Shown here piece after piece: positions 1 to 6,097 of a stretch of DNA of 7,290 bases. Every line of letters begins with the position of its first letter. The stretch's first letter is position 1. The notes beneath the pieces are model-generated. The model was not told the origin of the DNA, searched no databases, and saw nothing but the letters and a program-made list of their open reading frames with translations. This DNA is from Oscillospiraceae bacterium (lineage in GTDB: Bacteria > Bacillota > Clostridia > Oscillospirales > Acutalibacteraceae). The stretch is from the NCBI GenBank assembly GCA_902797915.1, contig CADBUK010000109.1, forward strand, positions 1 to 7,290, given 5' to 3'. The position numbers and the translations under genes were made by a program.

Positions 1-15
1 CTTGACCACCGGGCC
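1..15 (-). tRNA. tRNA-Glu, 5' end only (cut by window edge)
   Basis: Read on the minus strand, these 15 bases are GGCCCGGTGGTCAAG. This matches the usual start of bacterial tRNA-Glu: acceptor strand GGCCC followed by the GGTCAAG D-arm. Only the acceptor strand and the start of the D-arm are present, so neither the anticodon nor the identity can be confirmed. It begins 2 nt after the encoded CCA of the upstream tRNA-Met, consistent with one polycistronic tRNA transcript. Another tRNA with a similar D-arm remains possible. Confidence 0.6.
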
Positions 16-17
16 GT

Positions 18-94
18 TGGTGGCTTTAACTGGATTCGAACCAGTGACACTGCGGGTATGAACCGCATGCTCTAGCCAACTGAGCTATAAAGCC
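18..94 (-). tRNA. tRNA-Met (anticodon CAU), CCA encoded
   Basis: The minus strand folds into a complete cloverleaf. The acceptor is GGCTTTA/TAAAGCC, the D-stem is GCTC/GAGC, the anticodon stem is TGCGG/CCGCA around loop TTCATAC, and the T-arm is ACTGG-TTCGAAT-CCAGT. The discriminator base is A and a CCA tail is encoded at 18-20. The anticodon CAT lies at 58-60. The fully paired first acceptor base pair argues against initiator tRNA-fMet, which normally has a mismatch there. The loop context TTCATAC resembles elongator tRNA-Met more than the lysidine-modified tRNA-Ile2, which typically reads CTCATAA. Elongator Met is therefore the best call, with Ile2 as the alternative. Confidence 0.93.
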
Positions 95-118
95 GTTTCT
101 GCTTTTCAAGCAAAGATG

Positions 119-147
119 ATTATATTATATAAAAACTTTTTTGTCAA
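119..147 (-). promoter_or_regulatory. Consensus sigma-A promoter of the tRNA array
   Basis: On the minus strand there is a perfect -35 TTGACA (142-147), a 17-bp spacer and a perfect -10 TATAAT (119-124). Transcription should start near position 112, giving a leader of under 20 nt before tRNA-Met. The spacer is A/T only apart from one G. An exact match to both hexamers with optimal spacing is typical of stable-RNA promoters. It diverges from the lexA promoter. Confidence 0.9.
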
Positions 148-175
148 CACTTTTTTTGAGCGAAAAATTATCGGT

Positions 176-197
176 CAAAAAACTGTACATTTGTTTG
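176..197. promoter_or_regulatory. Imperfect palindrome over the lexA -35, candidate operator
   Basis: The 22-bp segment has arms CAAAAAAC and TTTGTTTG around a TGTACA core; the arms match at 6 of 8 positions when inverted. Its right end overlaps the lexA -35 hexamer (195-200), where a repressor could block RNA polymerase. LexA genes are usually autoregulated. I do not see the canonical Gram-positive CGAAC-N4-GTTCG box, so this could be a divergent LexA operator or simply AT-rich chance symmetry. Confidence 0.3.
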
Positions 198-223
198 ACA
201 ATTAATATAATAAATGATAGAAT
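195..223 (+). promoter_or_regulatory. lexA promoter
   Basis: The -35 TTGACA (195-200) is followed by a 17-bp spacer and the -10 TAGAAT (218-223), one base off TATAAT. The predicted start is near 230, about 24 nt before the lexA ATG. It is probably also the main promoter for the downstream genes, since no comparably good promoter was seen before 5930. Confidence 0.8.
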
Positions 224-253
224 TATTTAAACTTATTTAAAGGGGCTCGAAAT

Positions 254-844
254 ATGGATAAAATGAGCAAAACGCAGGAAAAGGTTTTTAACTACATAAA
301 GCAGTCCATTTCCGAAAGGGGTATGGCGCCCTCCGTACGCGAAATTGGCAGGGCTGTGGGGCTTAAATCTACCTCCACCGTGCAATACCACCTTGACGCG
401 CTGGACAGAATGGGCTACATTGAACGCGACCCGCTGCTTAAACGCTGCATACGCATTGCGGGCAGCAATTTAAAAACCACACCCGTTCCGCTTTTGGGAA
501 CCGTTACGGCGGGCGTGCCGATTTTGGCGGCAGAGCAGATTGAGGAATACATTCCCGTTGCGCTCGGAAAAAGCGGCGATTACTTTGCGCTGCACGTTAA
601 AGGCGATTCCATGATTAACGCCCATATTTTAGACGGCGATTTGGTTATTGTTGAAAAAACGCCGATTGCCGAAAACGGCGACATCGTTGTTGCCCTGCTT
701 GAAGACGAAGCGACGGTTAAGCGCTTTTTTAAGGAAAAGGGGCATTTTCGCCTGCAGCCTGAGAATGATAATTACGAACCGATTATCGTTAACGAGCTTG
801 CGCTGCTTGGCAAAGTCGTTACCGTAATAAGAAACTATCAGTAA
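254..844 (+). CDS. lexA: LexA, SOS transcriptional repressor (S24 self-cleaving protease)
   Basis: LexA represses DNA-damage genes and is inactivated when RecA filaments stimulate its self-cleavage. The 196-residue protein has the expected family length. An N-terminal winged helix-turn-helix covers about residues 1-65, with the recognition region around SVREIGRAVGLKST. A linker leads to the scissile Ala86-Gly87 bond in TVTAGVPI. The catalytic dyad is Ser119 in KGDSM and Lys156 in EATVKRFF, the same numbers as in E. coli LexA. All catalytic features are intact, so it should be functional. The ATG at 254 is supported by AAGGGG at 240-245 with an 8-nt spacer; the internal Met4 lacks such a site. 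It opens a plus-strand gene series, with mrp 25 nt downstream. Autoregulation is expected from the family; the candidate operator is the palindrome at 176-197. Confidence 0.97.
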   Translation: MDKMSKTQEKVFNYIKQSISERGMAPSVREIGRAVGLKSTSTVQYHLDALDRMGYIERDPLLKRCIRIAGSNLKTTPVPLLGTVTAGVPILAAEQIEEYIPVALGKSGDYFALHVKGDSMINAHILDGDLVIVEKTPIAENGDIVVALLEDEATVKRFFKEKGHFRLQPENDNYEPIIVNELALLGKVVTVIRNYQ

Positions 845-869
845 AATTTTAACCAAGGAGATTAATATT

Positions 870-1688
870 ATGAGCGAATGTACACACGATTGTTCAACCT
901 GTTCACAAAACTGCGGGGACAGAACGGAACCGCAAAGCTTTCTGAAGCCGATGAACAAGGCTTCAAACATAAAAAAGGTTATAGGCGTTGTAAGCGGCAA
1001 GGGCGGCGTAGGCAAAAGTCTTGTTTCCTGCCTTCTGGCTGCGCAGTGCGCAAAGGCGGGGCTTAAAGTAGGTATTCTTGACGCCGACGTTACGGGTCCG
1101 TCCGTGCCGAAATCCTTCGGCATTAACACAAGGGCTATGCAGGACGAAGAATTTTTGCTGCCGAGCGTTGCCGAGGGCGGCGTTAAGGTTATGAGCATTA
1201 ACCTGCTGCTTGAGGACGTTAACTCCCCTGTTGTATGGCGCGGTCCCGTTATCAGCGGCGTTATAGAGCAGTTCTGGAGCGACGTTCGCTGGGGCGAGCT
1301 TGACTACCTGTTTGTTGATATGCCTCCCGGAACGGGCGACGTTGCGCTGACCGTTTTCCAGAGCCTGCCCGTTGACGGAATCGTTATCGTTTCCACACCG
1401 CAGGATTTGGTTAAAATGATTGTAAGCAAGGCGTTTAATATGGCGCAGATGATGAACGTGCCCGTGCTTGGCATTATTGAAAATATGAGCTATTACGAAT
1501 GCCCCGACTGCGGCAAAAAGCACAGCATTTTCGGCGATTCAAAAATTGACGAAACAGCCGAGGAGCTCGGCGTTCCCGTTTTGGCAAAGCTGCCGATTAA
1601 CCCTGAGCTTAACAGATTGGTTGACGACGGCAAAATTATGGATGCAGACTGCAAGGAGCTTGAGGGATTTATTGAAGCGCTGAAATAA
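870..1688 (+). CDS. mrp: Mrp/NBP35-family P-loop ATPase, Fe-S cluster carrier
   Basis: This cytosolic ParA/MinD-type (SIMIBI) ATPase belongs to the Mrp/ApbC/NBP35 group, which binds labile [4Fe-4S] clusters and passes them to apo-proteins. The deviant Walker A motif GKGGVGKS is at residues 43-50. The Walker B/switch region DYLFVDMPPGTGD is at 145-157. The C-terminal cluster-ligating CxxC is Cys211-Pro-Asp-Cys214. The N-terminus carries four more cysteines (Cys4, 8, 11, 15) spaced CX3CX2CX3C, an N-terminal cluster site reminiscent of, but not identical to, eukaryotic Nbp35. The 272-residue length suits this form. The N-terminal DUF59 domain found in some Mrp proteins is absent. The start at 870 has a strong AAGGAG at 855-860, 9 nt upstream. 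It is probably cotranscribed with lexA. Family assignment is secure; client proteins cannot be inferred. Confidence 0.95.
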   Translation: MSECTHDCSTCSQNCGDRTEPQSFLKPMNKASNIKKVIGVVSGKGGVGKSLVSCLLAAQCAKAGLKVGILDADVTGPSVPKSFGINTRAMQDEEFLLPSVAEGGVKVMSINLLLEDVNSPVVWRGPVISGVIEQFWSDVRWGELDYLFVDMPPGTGDVALTVFQSLPVDGIVIVSTPQDLVKMIVSKAFNMAQMMNVPVLGIIENMSYYECPDCGKKHSIFGDSKIDETAEELGVPVLAKLPINPELNRLVDDGKIMDADCKELEGFIEALK

Positions 1689-1689
1689 A

Positions 1690-1757
1690 GCCGCGCGGCA
1701 GAAAGCTTTAACCCCTCATCCACCGCAAGCGGTCCCCCTTCCCCCGAGGGGGAAGGC
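1690..1757. repeat. REP-like GC-rich palindromic intergenic element
   Basis: The gap between mrp and the deaminase gene holds three consecutive palindromes. GCCGCGCGGC is a perfect 10-mer at 1690-1699. ACCGC-AA-GCGGT lies at 1722-1733. CCTTCCCCC-GA-GGGGGAAGG lies at 1737-1756 and is more realistically a stem with a CGAG loop. From memory, the core with CCCCTCATCC followed by a C-rich/G-rich hairpin resembles short intergenic repeats scattered through Clostridia genomes. No T-run follows the last stem, so it is a poor intrinsic terminator, though the mRNA hairpin could stabilise or separate messages. The copy number in this genome cannot be seen here. Confidence 0.6.
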
Positions 1758-1779
1758 AAAGATGTAAAGGAGAAAAATT

Positions 1780-2277
1780 ATGCCTAAGAGAAGCGATTAT
1801 ATTTCATGGGATGAATATTTTATGGGCGTTGCGCTGCTTTCCGCAATGAGAAGCAAGGACCCCAGCACGCAGGTTGGCGCATGCATTGTTAACGACGACA
1901 ACCGCATTGTAAGCGTGGGCTACAACGGCTTTCCGCGCGGCTGCAGCGACGAGGACTTTCCGTGGGAAAGAAGCGCCGAAAACGAAAACGACACCAAATA
2001 CCCCTTTGTTGTACACGCAGAGCTTAACGCCATTCTTAACTCAAACGGCATAGGCGTTAAGGGCTCGCGCATTTACGTTGCGCTGTTCCCCTGTAACGAA
2101 TGTGCAAAGGCAATTATTCAGGCGGGCATTAAAGAGGTTATTTATATGAGCGACAAATATGCGGGCACCCCCGGTAACGTCGCAAGCCGCCGTATGCTTG
2201 AATCCGCAGGTGTTAAGCTGACAAGCTTCGGCAGCGACAAACACATTACGTTTAATTTTGACGCGGCAAGCGTATAA
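1780..2277 (+). CDS. comEB: Deoxycytidylate (dCMP) deaminase, ComEB type
   Basis: The enzyme deaminates dCMP to dUMP, feeding thymidylate synthase. The 165-residue protein is a complete cytidine/deoxycytidylate deaminase fold. The zinc site is His79-Ala-Glu81 (HAE, with Glu81 as proton shuttle) plus Pro104-Cys105-Asn-Glu-Cys108 (PCNEC). The family's substrate-side segments DPSTQVGACIV (28-38) and GYNGFPRGCSDEDFPW (47-62) are present and separate it from tRNA adenosine deaminases (TadA) and plain cytidine deaminases. The start has AAAGGAG at 1766-1772, 7 nt upstream. In Bacillus the orthologue sits in the late-competence operon, but no comE genes are visible here, so a nucleotide-metabolism role is preferred. 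The class is usually controlled allosterically by dCTP/dTTP; whether this one is cannot be read from the sequence. Confidence 0.93.
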   Translation: MPKRSDYISWDEYFMGVALLSAMRSKDPSTQVGACIVNDDNRIVSVGYNGFPRGCSDEDFPWERSAENENDTKYPFVVHAELNAILNSNGIGVKGSRIYVALFPCNECAKAIIQAGIKEVIYMSDKYAGTPGNVASRRMLESAGVKLTSFGSDKHITFNFDAASV

Positions 2278-2288
2278 TAAATTCATAT

Positions 2289-2894
2289 ATGGAAAACGAA
2301 AGTATAAACGAACTTGACATTTACGATTTTGACCACACCCTTGTTCCCTTTGACAGCGGCACAAGATTTATAATTTACTGCTATGTGCATTACCCGTGGT
2401 GTTTGCTTAACCTGCCCGTTATAGCGGTGGGCGGAATTATGCTGATAACAAAGCTGATAAGCTTTACCACCTTTAAGCAGAGCTGCTTTTCCTTTATGCG
2501 CCTGCTGCCGCGGGAACGCGCAATCAAGGGCTTTTGGGACAAATATGCGCCAAGAGCTTACCCGTGGTTTAAGGAGCGCGAGCGGGACTGCGTTATCGTA
2601 AGCGCCTCCCCCGATTTTTTGCTTAACGAAGCAAAGGAACGCCTTGGCTTTGACAGGCTGATTTGCACAAAGCATAACGCAAAGACGGGTAAAATCCTCG
2701 GCGAAAACTGCCGCGACGAAGAAAAGGTGCGCCGTCTTAAAGAGGAGTACCCCGATGCGAAAATCATTGACGTATATTCCGATTCCTACACGCACGACCG
2801 CCCGATTTTTTCACTGGCGACGGGCAAAACAGTGCATATTGAAAAAGGAAAAAGGGTTGAGTTTGACTATAAAAAGGTTTACGGAGAAAAATAA
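2289..2894 (+). CDS. HAD subfamily IB phosphatase, PgpC/YfhB-like
   Basis: This 201-residue haloacid-dehalogenase phosphatase has motif I DFDHT (nucleophile Asp13, acid/base Asp15), motif II VSAS (Ser105), motif III Lys146 and motif IV YSDSYTHD (Asp165, Asp170). Motif I carries His where most family members have Gly. A hydrophobic segment of about 25 residues (36-60) sits in the cap position, suggesting membrane association. The order of short N-terminal catalytic motif, hydrophobic hairpin, VSxSP and YSDSxxDxP resembles E. coli phosphatidylglycerophosphatase C. Dephosphorylation of a lipid phosphate such as phosphatidylglycerol phosphate is therefore plausible but not proven; phosphoserine phosphatase-like activity is the alternative. 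It starts 11 nt after the deaminase stop. No clear ribosome binding site precedes the ATG, so translation may depend on coupling to the upstream gene. Confidence 0.8.
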   Translation: MENESINELDIYDFDHTLVPFDSGTRFIIYCYVHYPWCLLNLPVIAVGGIMLITKLISFTTFKQSCFSFMRLLPRERAIKGFWDKYAPRAYPWFKERERDCVIVSASPDFLLNEAKERLGFDRLICTKHNAKTGKILGENCRDEEKVRRLKEEYPDAKIIDVYSDSYTHDRPIFSLATGKTVHIEKGKRVEFDYKKVYGEK

Positions 2895-2897
2895 TCT

Positions 2898-4208
2898 ATG
2901 CGTGAGCGATTTGAAAAACTGAACATTAGCCCCTCGCTGCTGGCGCTTGTTGCCGTACTCGTTTTGGTTGTTATAGGCACGACGATTTACCACTTTGCAG
3001 TGTATATTCCCAAACAGAAAGAGACCGAGGAAAAATACACAAACTACACGGCGTATGACAACACCCCGCAGAGAGCAGGCGAAAAAACGCTGCTGGCGGA
3101 GCTTTCGGACGGCAGCATTAAGCTGTACTCCGACGGCGATTACATCGTGCTTGAACAAAACGGCTATGAGACGGAGTTCAGCGACTGGAACAAGAATTTT
3201 TCAAAATCCAAGCCGCAGCTTGAATACTACGATTTTGACCATAACGGCAACAAGGATATTGTTATTCTTGCGCAGGATAATTATGACGAACACTACAACA
3301 CGAACACCTACGGGCTGTATATTCTTGTGCCGAGTGTTGACGTTGACGGCAATTACGATTACGCGGTATATTACACCAACAGCGCAGGCTGGTACTCAAA
3401 GCTGTTTTCAACGGCGCACGCCCAGATCAGCCAGCCGATTTCGTCGCCCAAGCGCGTACAGATTGTTATGGATTATCTTAGCAATCAGTTTAACTATAAT
3501 GTTGAAACGGGGCTGCCGTATAACCACGCTTGGACGTGGTTTGTAACCGCGCCTAAAACCAAGGATAACACGGCATACTGCACATTAAACACTTGGGATT
3601 ACGGCCCGTGCATTATAGCGCTTGACAAGGAGCTTGAAAACGGCGGCGCAACCGCAAGCATTGACGTTTACGCAAGCTTTAACGAGCTGACGGAGCCCGT
3701 CGTTATCGGCAGCATTGACTGCGTTATTAACATTTCAAACGGCGGTTTGGCAATCGGGATTCAAAGCCTGCACTTTACGCAGAACCTTGATTATTACACC
3801 ACAAGCCCGCTTAACATTTCGGATAAGGACTGGAGCAAAACCTATACAAACGGTGTAAACGCCGCATTTTCGGGCTCAAAGCTCAGCTCGCTTTCAATCG
3901 GTCTGCCAAAGGACGTTAACGCTTCCTCCTTCACAATCGGCGGCGTTAAATCCGACGGTAACGCGATTGACAAGGTTGTGCTGACAAACAGGGAAATTAA
4001 GATTTACGCAAAGTCGGGAATAAGCTTTGATGAATCGCTCGCAAAGCTGCCCCATTACGAAGCGACAATTATCGTGAACGGCTACGTTTGTTCAATTGTT
4101 GAGGGCGCCGCAATTTCAACCGAGGGCAGCCAACAGGTGCTGACGCTTAAACTTGATAAGAGTTATCCTCTTGCGGAGCTGTCCGACATTACAATAACTT
4201 TGGAATAA
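2898..4208 (+). CDS. Membrane-anchored extracytoplasmic protein of unknown function
   Basis: I do not recognise a named family. The 436-residue protein starts with a short charged N-terminus (MRERFEKLN), then one hydrophobic helix at about 11-36 and no further membrane segment. It is probably a signal-anchor protein with about 400 residues outside the membrane. Residues 111-120 read YDFDHNGNKD, a DxDxNGxxD calcium-loop-like motif as in FG-GAP/VCBS-type repeats, followed by the beta-like IVILAQD. The ectodomain is rich in Tyr, Asn, Asp and Ser and contains Cys228, 238, 275 and 398, which could form disulfides. The last ~105 residues look beta-rich and might be a separate domain. GGAG at 2883-2886, 11 nt before the ATG, lies inside the end of the upstream phosphatase gene, and birA follows after 4 nt. 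The reading frame is intact. Any function (envelope sensing, adhesion, wall-related) would be guesswork. Confidence 0.85.
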   Translation: MRERFEKLNISPSLLALVAVLVLVVIGTTIYHFAVYIPKQKETEEKYTNYTAYDNTPQRAGEKTLLAELSDGSIKLYSDGDYIVLEQNGYETEFSDWNKNFSKSKPQLEYYDFDHNGNKDIVILAQDNYDEHYNTNTYGLYILVPSVDVDGNYDYAVYYTNSAGWYSKLFSTAHAQISQPISSPKRVQIVMDYLSNQFNYNVETGLPYNHAWTWFVTAPKTKDNTAYCTLNTWDYGPCIIALDKELENGGATASIDVYASFNELTEPVVIGSIDCVINISNGGLAIGIQSLHFTQNLDYYTTSPLNISDKDWSKTYTNGVNAAFSGSKLSSLSIGLPKDVNASSFTIGGVKSDGNAIDKVVLTNREIKIYAKSGISFDESLAKLPHYEATIIVNGYVCSIVEGAAISTEGSQQVLTLKLDKSYPLAELSDITITLE

Positions 4209-4212
4209 TATT

Positions 4213-5154
4213 ATGACCTTAAAAGAAGAAATCGCCCAAAGGCTTACCGAAGCCGAGGGATATATTAACGGCGAACAGCTTGCCGCAGAGCTCGGCAAAA
4301 GCCGCGCAGCCGTTTGGAAGGCGGTTAAGGCGCTGCAAAAGGACGGCTGGAAAATAGTTGCCGTGCGCAACAGGGGCTACGCCCTTTCGGACGATAACGA
4401 CCTGCTTTCCGAGCAGAAAATCAGGGCATACCTGAAAACCGATATGCCCGTTTACTACTACCCCGTAATTGACTCCACTAACACGCAGGCAAAGCGTCTG
4501 CTTGCCGAGGACGAGGCGGCTTGCCCCGCGCTGCTTGTTGCAAACGAACAAAGCGCGGGCAGGGGCAGACAGGGAAAAAGCTTTTACTCCCCCGCCGACT
4601 CGGGCGCATATTTCAGCTTAGTGCTGAAGCCCGAGGTTTCGCTGCAAAACGCCGTAAGCGCAACAACCGCGGCGGCAGTTGCCGTTTGCAGAGCGCTTGA
4701 ACGCCTGACCGACGCGGCGCCGCAGATAAAATGGGTTAACGACGTTTATCTGGGCAGCTCAAAAATCTGCGGTGTTCTGACGGAAGCGGTTACGGATTTT
4801 GAAAGCGGCACGGTAAACGCGGTTATTATCGGCATAGGCGTTAACGTCAGCACGCTGAAATTCCCCGACGATATTCCGAACGCGGGCAGCCTCGGCAAAA
4901 AAATCAAGCGCGCCGAGCTGATTGCCGCCGTTACGGACGAGCTGATTAAAATTGCCTTTTGCAGCTCGGCGGAGTACATTGACTATTACCGTGCGCACAG
5001 TATGCTTATCGGCAGAAAAATCTGCTTTATTGAAAACGGGCGCGCAACCGCCGCAACCGCGCTTGAAATCGACGGGCGCGGAGGGCTGGTTGTAAAAACC
5101 GAAAATGGAAAAACCAAAACGCTGCGCAGCGGCGAAATAAGCGTTAAGTTTTAA
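4213..5154 (+). CDS. birA: BirA, biotin-[acetyl-CoA-carboxylase] ligase with repressor domain
   Basis: BirA makes biotinyl-5'-AMP and attaches biotin to the carrier lysine of biotin-dependent carboxylases. The version with a DNA-binding domain also represses biotin genes. The 313 residues comprise a winged helix-turn-helix (about 4-58, recognition part GKSRAAVWKAVKAL), the catalytic domain and a C-terminal SH3-like domain (about 265-313, SGEIS at 307-311). Catalytic motifs are DSTNTQAK (87-94), the biotinyl-AMP loop GRGRQGKSF (116-124), KWVNDVY (173-179) and Lys184 in SSKICGVL. This domain order matches the bifunctional class rather than the HTH-less ligases. It begins 4 nt after the previous gene with only a weak upstream TGGA, suggesting translational coupling. 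No biotin synthesis or transport genes and no recognisable bio operator occur in the window, so any regulon is elsewhere. Confidence 0.95.
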   Translation: MTLKEEIAQRLTEAEGYINGEQLAAELGKSRAAVWKAVKALQKDGWKIVAVRNRGYALSDDNDLLSEQKIRAYLKTDMPVYYYPVIDSTNTQAKRLLAEDEAACPALLVANEQSAGRGRQGKSFYSPADSGAYFSLVLKPEVSLQNAVSATTAAAVAVCRALERLTDAAPQIKWVNDVYLGSSKICGVLTEAVTDFESGTVNAVIIGIGVNVSTLKFPDDIPNAGSLGKKIKRAELIAAVTDELIKIAFCSSAEYIDYYRAHSMLIGRKICFIENGRATAATALEIDGRGGLVVKTENGKTKTLRSGEISVKF

Positions 5155-5155
5155 T

Positions 5156-5929
5156 ATGAAAATAACAGCAATAAATTTGAAAACAAAAAAGGCACGCACT
5201 GCGTTTTTGCTTTGCGTGCTTATTATAATAGGTATAGCCTCGGCGGCAATTCTGCACGCCAAGGCGCCGAACGCGTCCAAGCCCGCGCTTTTCAGCAGCG
5301 GGGGCGATTACGTTGAGGGCATTGACGTTTCAGGTCATAATCAGGATATTGACTGGCAGGCGGTTGCGGGGGCAACGGATTTTGCAATAATCCGCTGCGG
5401 CTACCGCGGCTACGGCAACGGCGAAATTGTTGAGGACGAGCTGTTTGCGTACAATATTTCCGAGGCAGACAGAGCGGGTATTCCCTACGGAATATACTTT
5501 TATTCGCAGGCAACCACGGAGGCGGAAGCGCGCGAGGAAGCAAAATTTGCGCTCAAAGCTTTGGGCAGGTACACGCCCGCCCTGCCCGTTTTTATTGATT
5601 TTGAATATGCGTTTGACTCTGACGGCAACCACACGGGCAGGCTTTTTAACGCAGGGCTTTCGGGCAAGGAGGCGGCGCAGGTTATCAACGCCTTTTGCGA
5701 GGAAATTAACGGCGCGGGGCTGCTTGCAGGGGTTTATTCCTCCTCAAGCGTGCTGACCTTTGACATCCGTTCTACGTCGCTGAACAGAAATATTTACGTG
5801 TGGGTGGCGGATTATAACGAAACCGTTTCCTACCCGGGCAGCTATGACGCGTGGCAGTATTCCAAGCACGGCAGCTGCGACGGAGTTAACAGTAAGTACG
5901 TTGACGTAAACAGGTGGTTTATAAAATAG
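5156..5929 (+). CDS. GH25 family lysozyme (N-acetylmuramidase), membrane-anchored or secreted
   Basis: This peptidoglycan hydrolase cleaves the MurNAc-GlcNAc bond. A basic N-terminus (Lys2-Arg14) and a hydrophobic stretch (16-34) form a signal peptide or anchor; an AxA-like site at 35-37 could allow cleavage. The GH25 domain fills residues 53-257: GIDVSGHN with Asp57, FAIIRCGYRGYG (76-87), YGIYFYSQA (111-119), the catalytic FIDFE with Asp148 and Glu150, LLAGVYSS (189-196), WVADY (216-220), WQYS (233-236) and the terminal VDVNRW. All expected acidic residues are present and no separate wall-binding domain follows. Likely roles are wall remodelling or division; a phage endolysin is less likely because of the N-terminal anchor and housekeeping neighbours. 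The ATG lies 1 nt after the birA stop with no good ribosome binding site, implying coupling to birA. An intrinsic terminator follows. Confidence 0.93.
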   Translation: MKITAINLKTKKARTAFLLCVLIIIGIASAAILHAKAPNASKPALFSSGGDYVEGIDVSGHNQDIDWQAVAGATDFAIIRCGYRGYGNGEIVEDELFAYNISEADRAGIPYGIYFYSQATTEAEAREEAKFALKALGRYTPALPVFIDFEYAFDSDGNHTGRLFNAGLSGKEAAQVINAFCEEINGAGLLAGVYSSSSVLTFDIRSTSLNRNIYVWVADYNETVSYPGSYDAWQYSKHGSCDGVNSKYVDVNRWFIK

Positions 5930-5951
5930 CAAACGAGGCAAATAGGTTTAT

Positions 5952-5992
5952 AAAGTACGGGTTTGCAGGTGCAAATCCGTATTTTATATTTT
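5952..5992 (+). terminator. Intrinsic terminator after the GH25 gene
   Basis: A 15-bp stem (5952-5966 with 5971-5985, two G-U pairs in RNA) closes an AGGT loop and runs into TTTTATATTTT. It lies 22 nt past the GH25 stop and should end the long plus-strand series that begins at lexA. Confidence 0.85.
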
Positions 5993-6062
5993 AGCATTTG
6001 CTATGAAAAAGCGAGAAAAACGGAGAAAACGCGAGCAATCATAAATTATTTTAATTTTGCTG

Positions 6063-6091
6063 TTGACAACAAAATACCCTTGTGCTATTAT
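6063..6091 (+). promoter_or_regulatory. rplM-rpsI promoter
   Basis: A perfect -35 TTGACA (6063-6068), a 17-bp spacer and the -10 TATTAT (6086-6091) preceded by TGC form an extended -10 promoter. Transcription probably begins near 6098, giving a leader of about 55 nt. A strong promoter straight after a terminator marks a separate ribosomal-protein operon. The stretch 5993-6060 between the terminator and this promoter is AT-rich and shows nothing else I can support. Confidence 0.88.
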
Positions 6092-6097
6092 TATGAA

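Noticed and set aside
48..57. CACTGCGGGT shared between the tRNA-Met antisense strand and 7059-7068
   Set aside because: Only 10 nt, without extended similarity; expected by chance in GC-rich stems.
629..1198. 189-codon minus-strand open frame across the lexA-mrp junction
   Set aside because: It runs antisense to two well-supported genes and across their intergenic gap; low-complexity translation without recognisable domains.
963..1523. 186-codon minus-strand open frame inside mrp
   Set aside because: Shadow of the mrp coding frame; no ribosome binding site or conserved motif.
1737..1756. C/G hairpin after mrp as an intrinsic terminator
   Set aside because: No T-run follows the stem; the next bases are CAAAGATG.
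2273..2278. TATAAT at the end of the deaminase gene as a promoter for the HAD phosphatase
   Set aside because: The only TTGACG-like hexamer upstream (2258-2263) is 9 bp away, far too close for a -35, and no match exists at 16-18 bp.
2283..2795. 170-codon open frame on the minus strand
   Set aside because: It lies entirely opposite the HAD phosphatase gene, has no ribosome binding site, and its translation shows no family motif; the plus-strand frame carries all HAD catalytic motifs.
2995..3546. 183-codon plus-strand open frame within the anchored protein gene
   Set aside because: Arg/Thr-rich out-of-frame translation typical of a shadow; the containing frame has an anchor helix and a plausible start.
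4759..5280. 173-codon minus-strand open frame across the birA/GH25 junction
   Set aside because: Antisense to two genes with clear catalytic motifs; no independent support.
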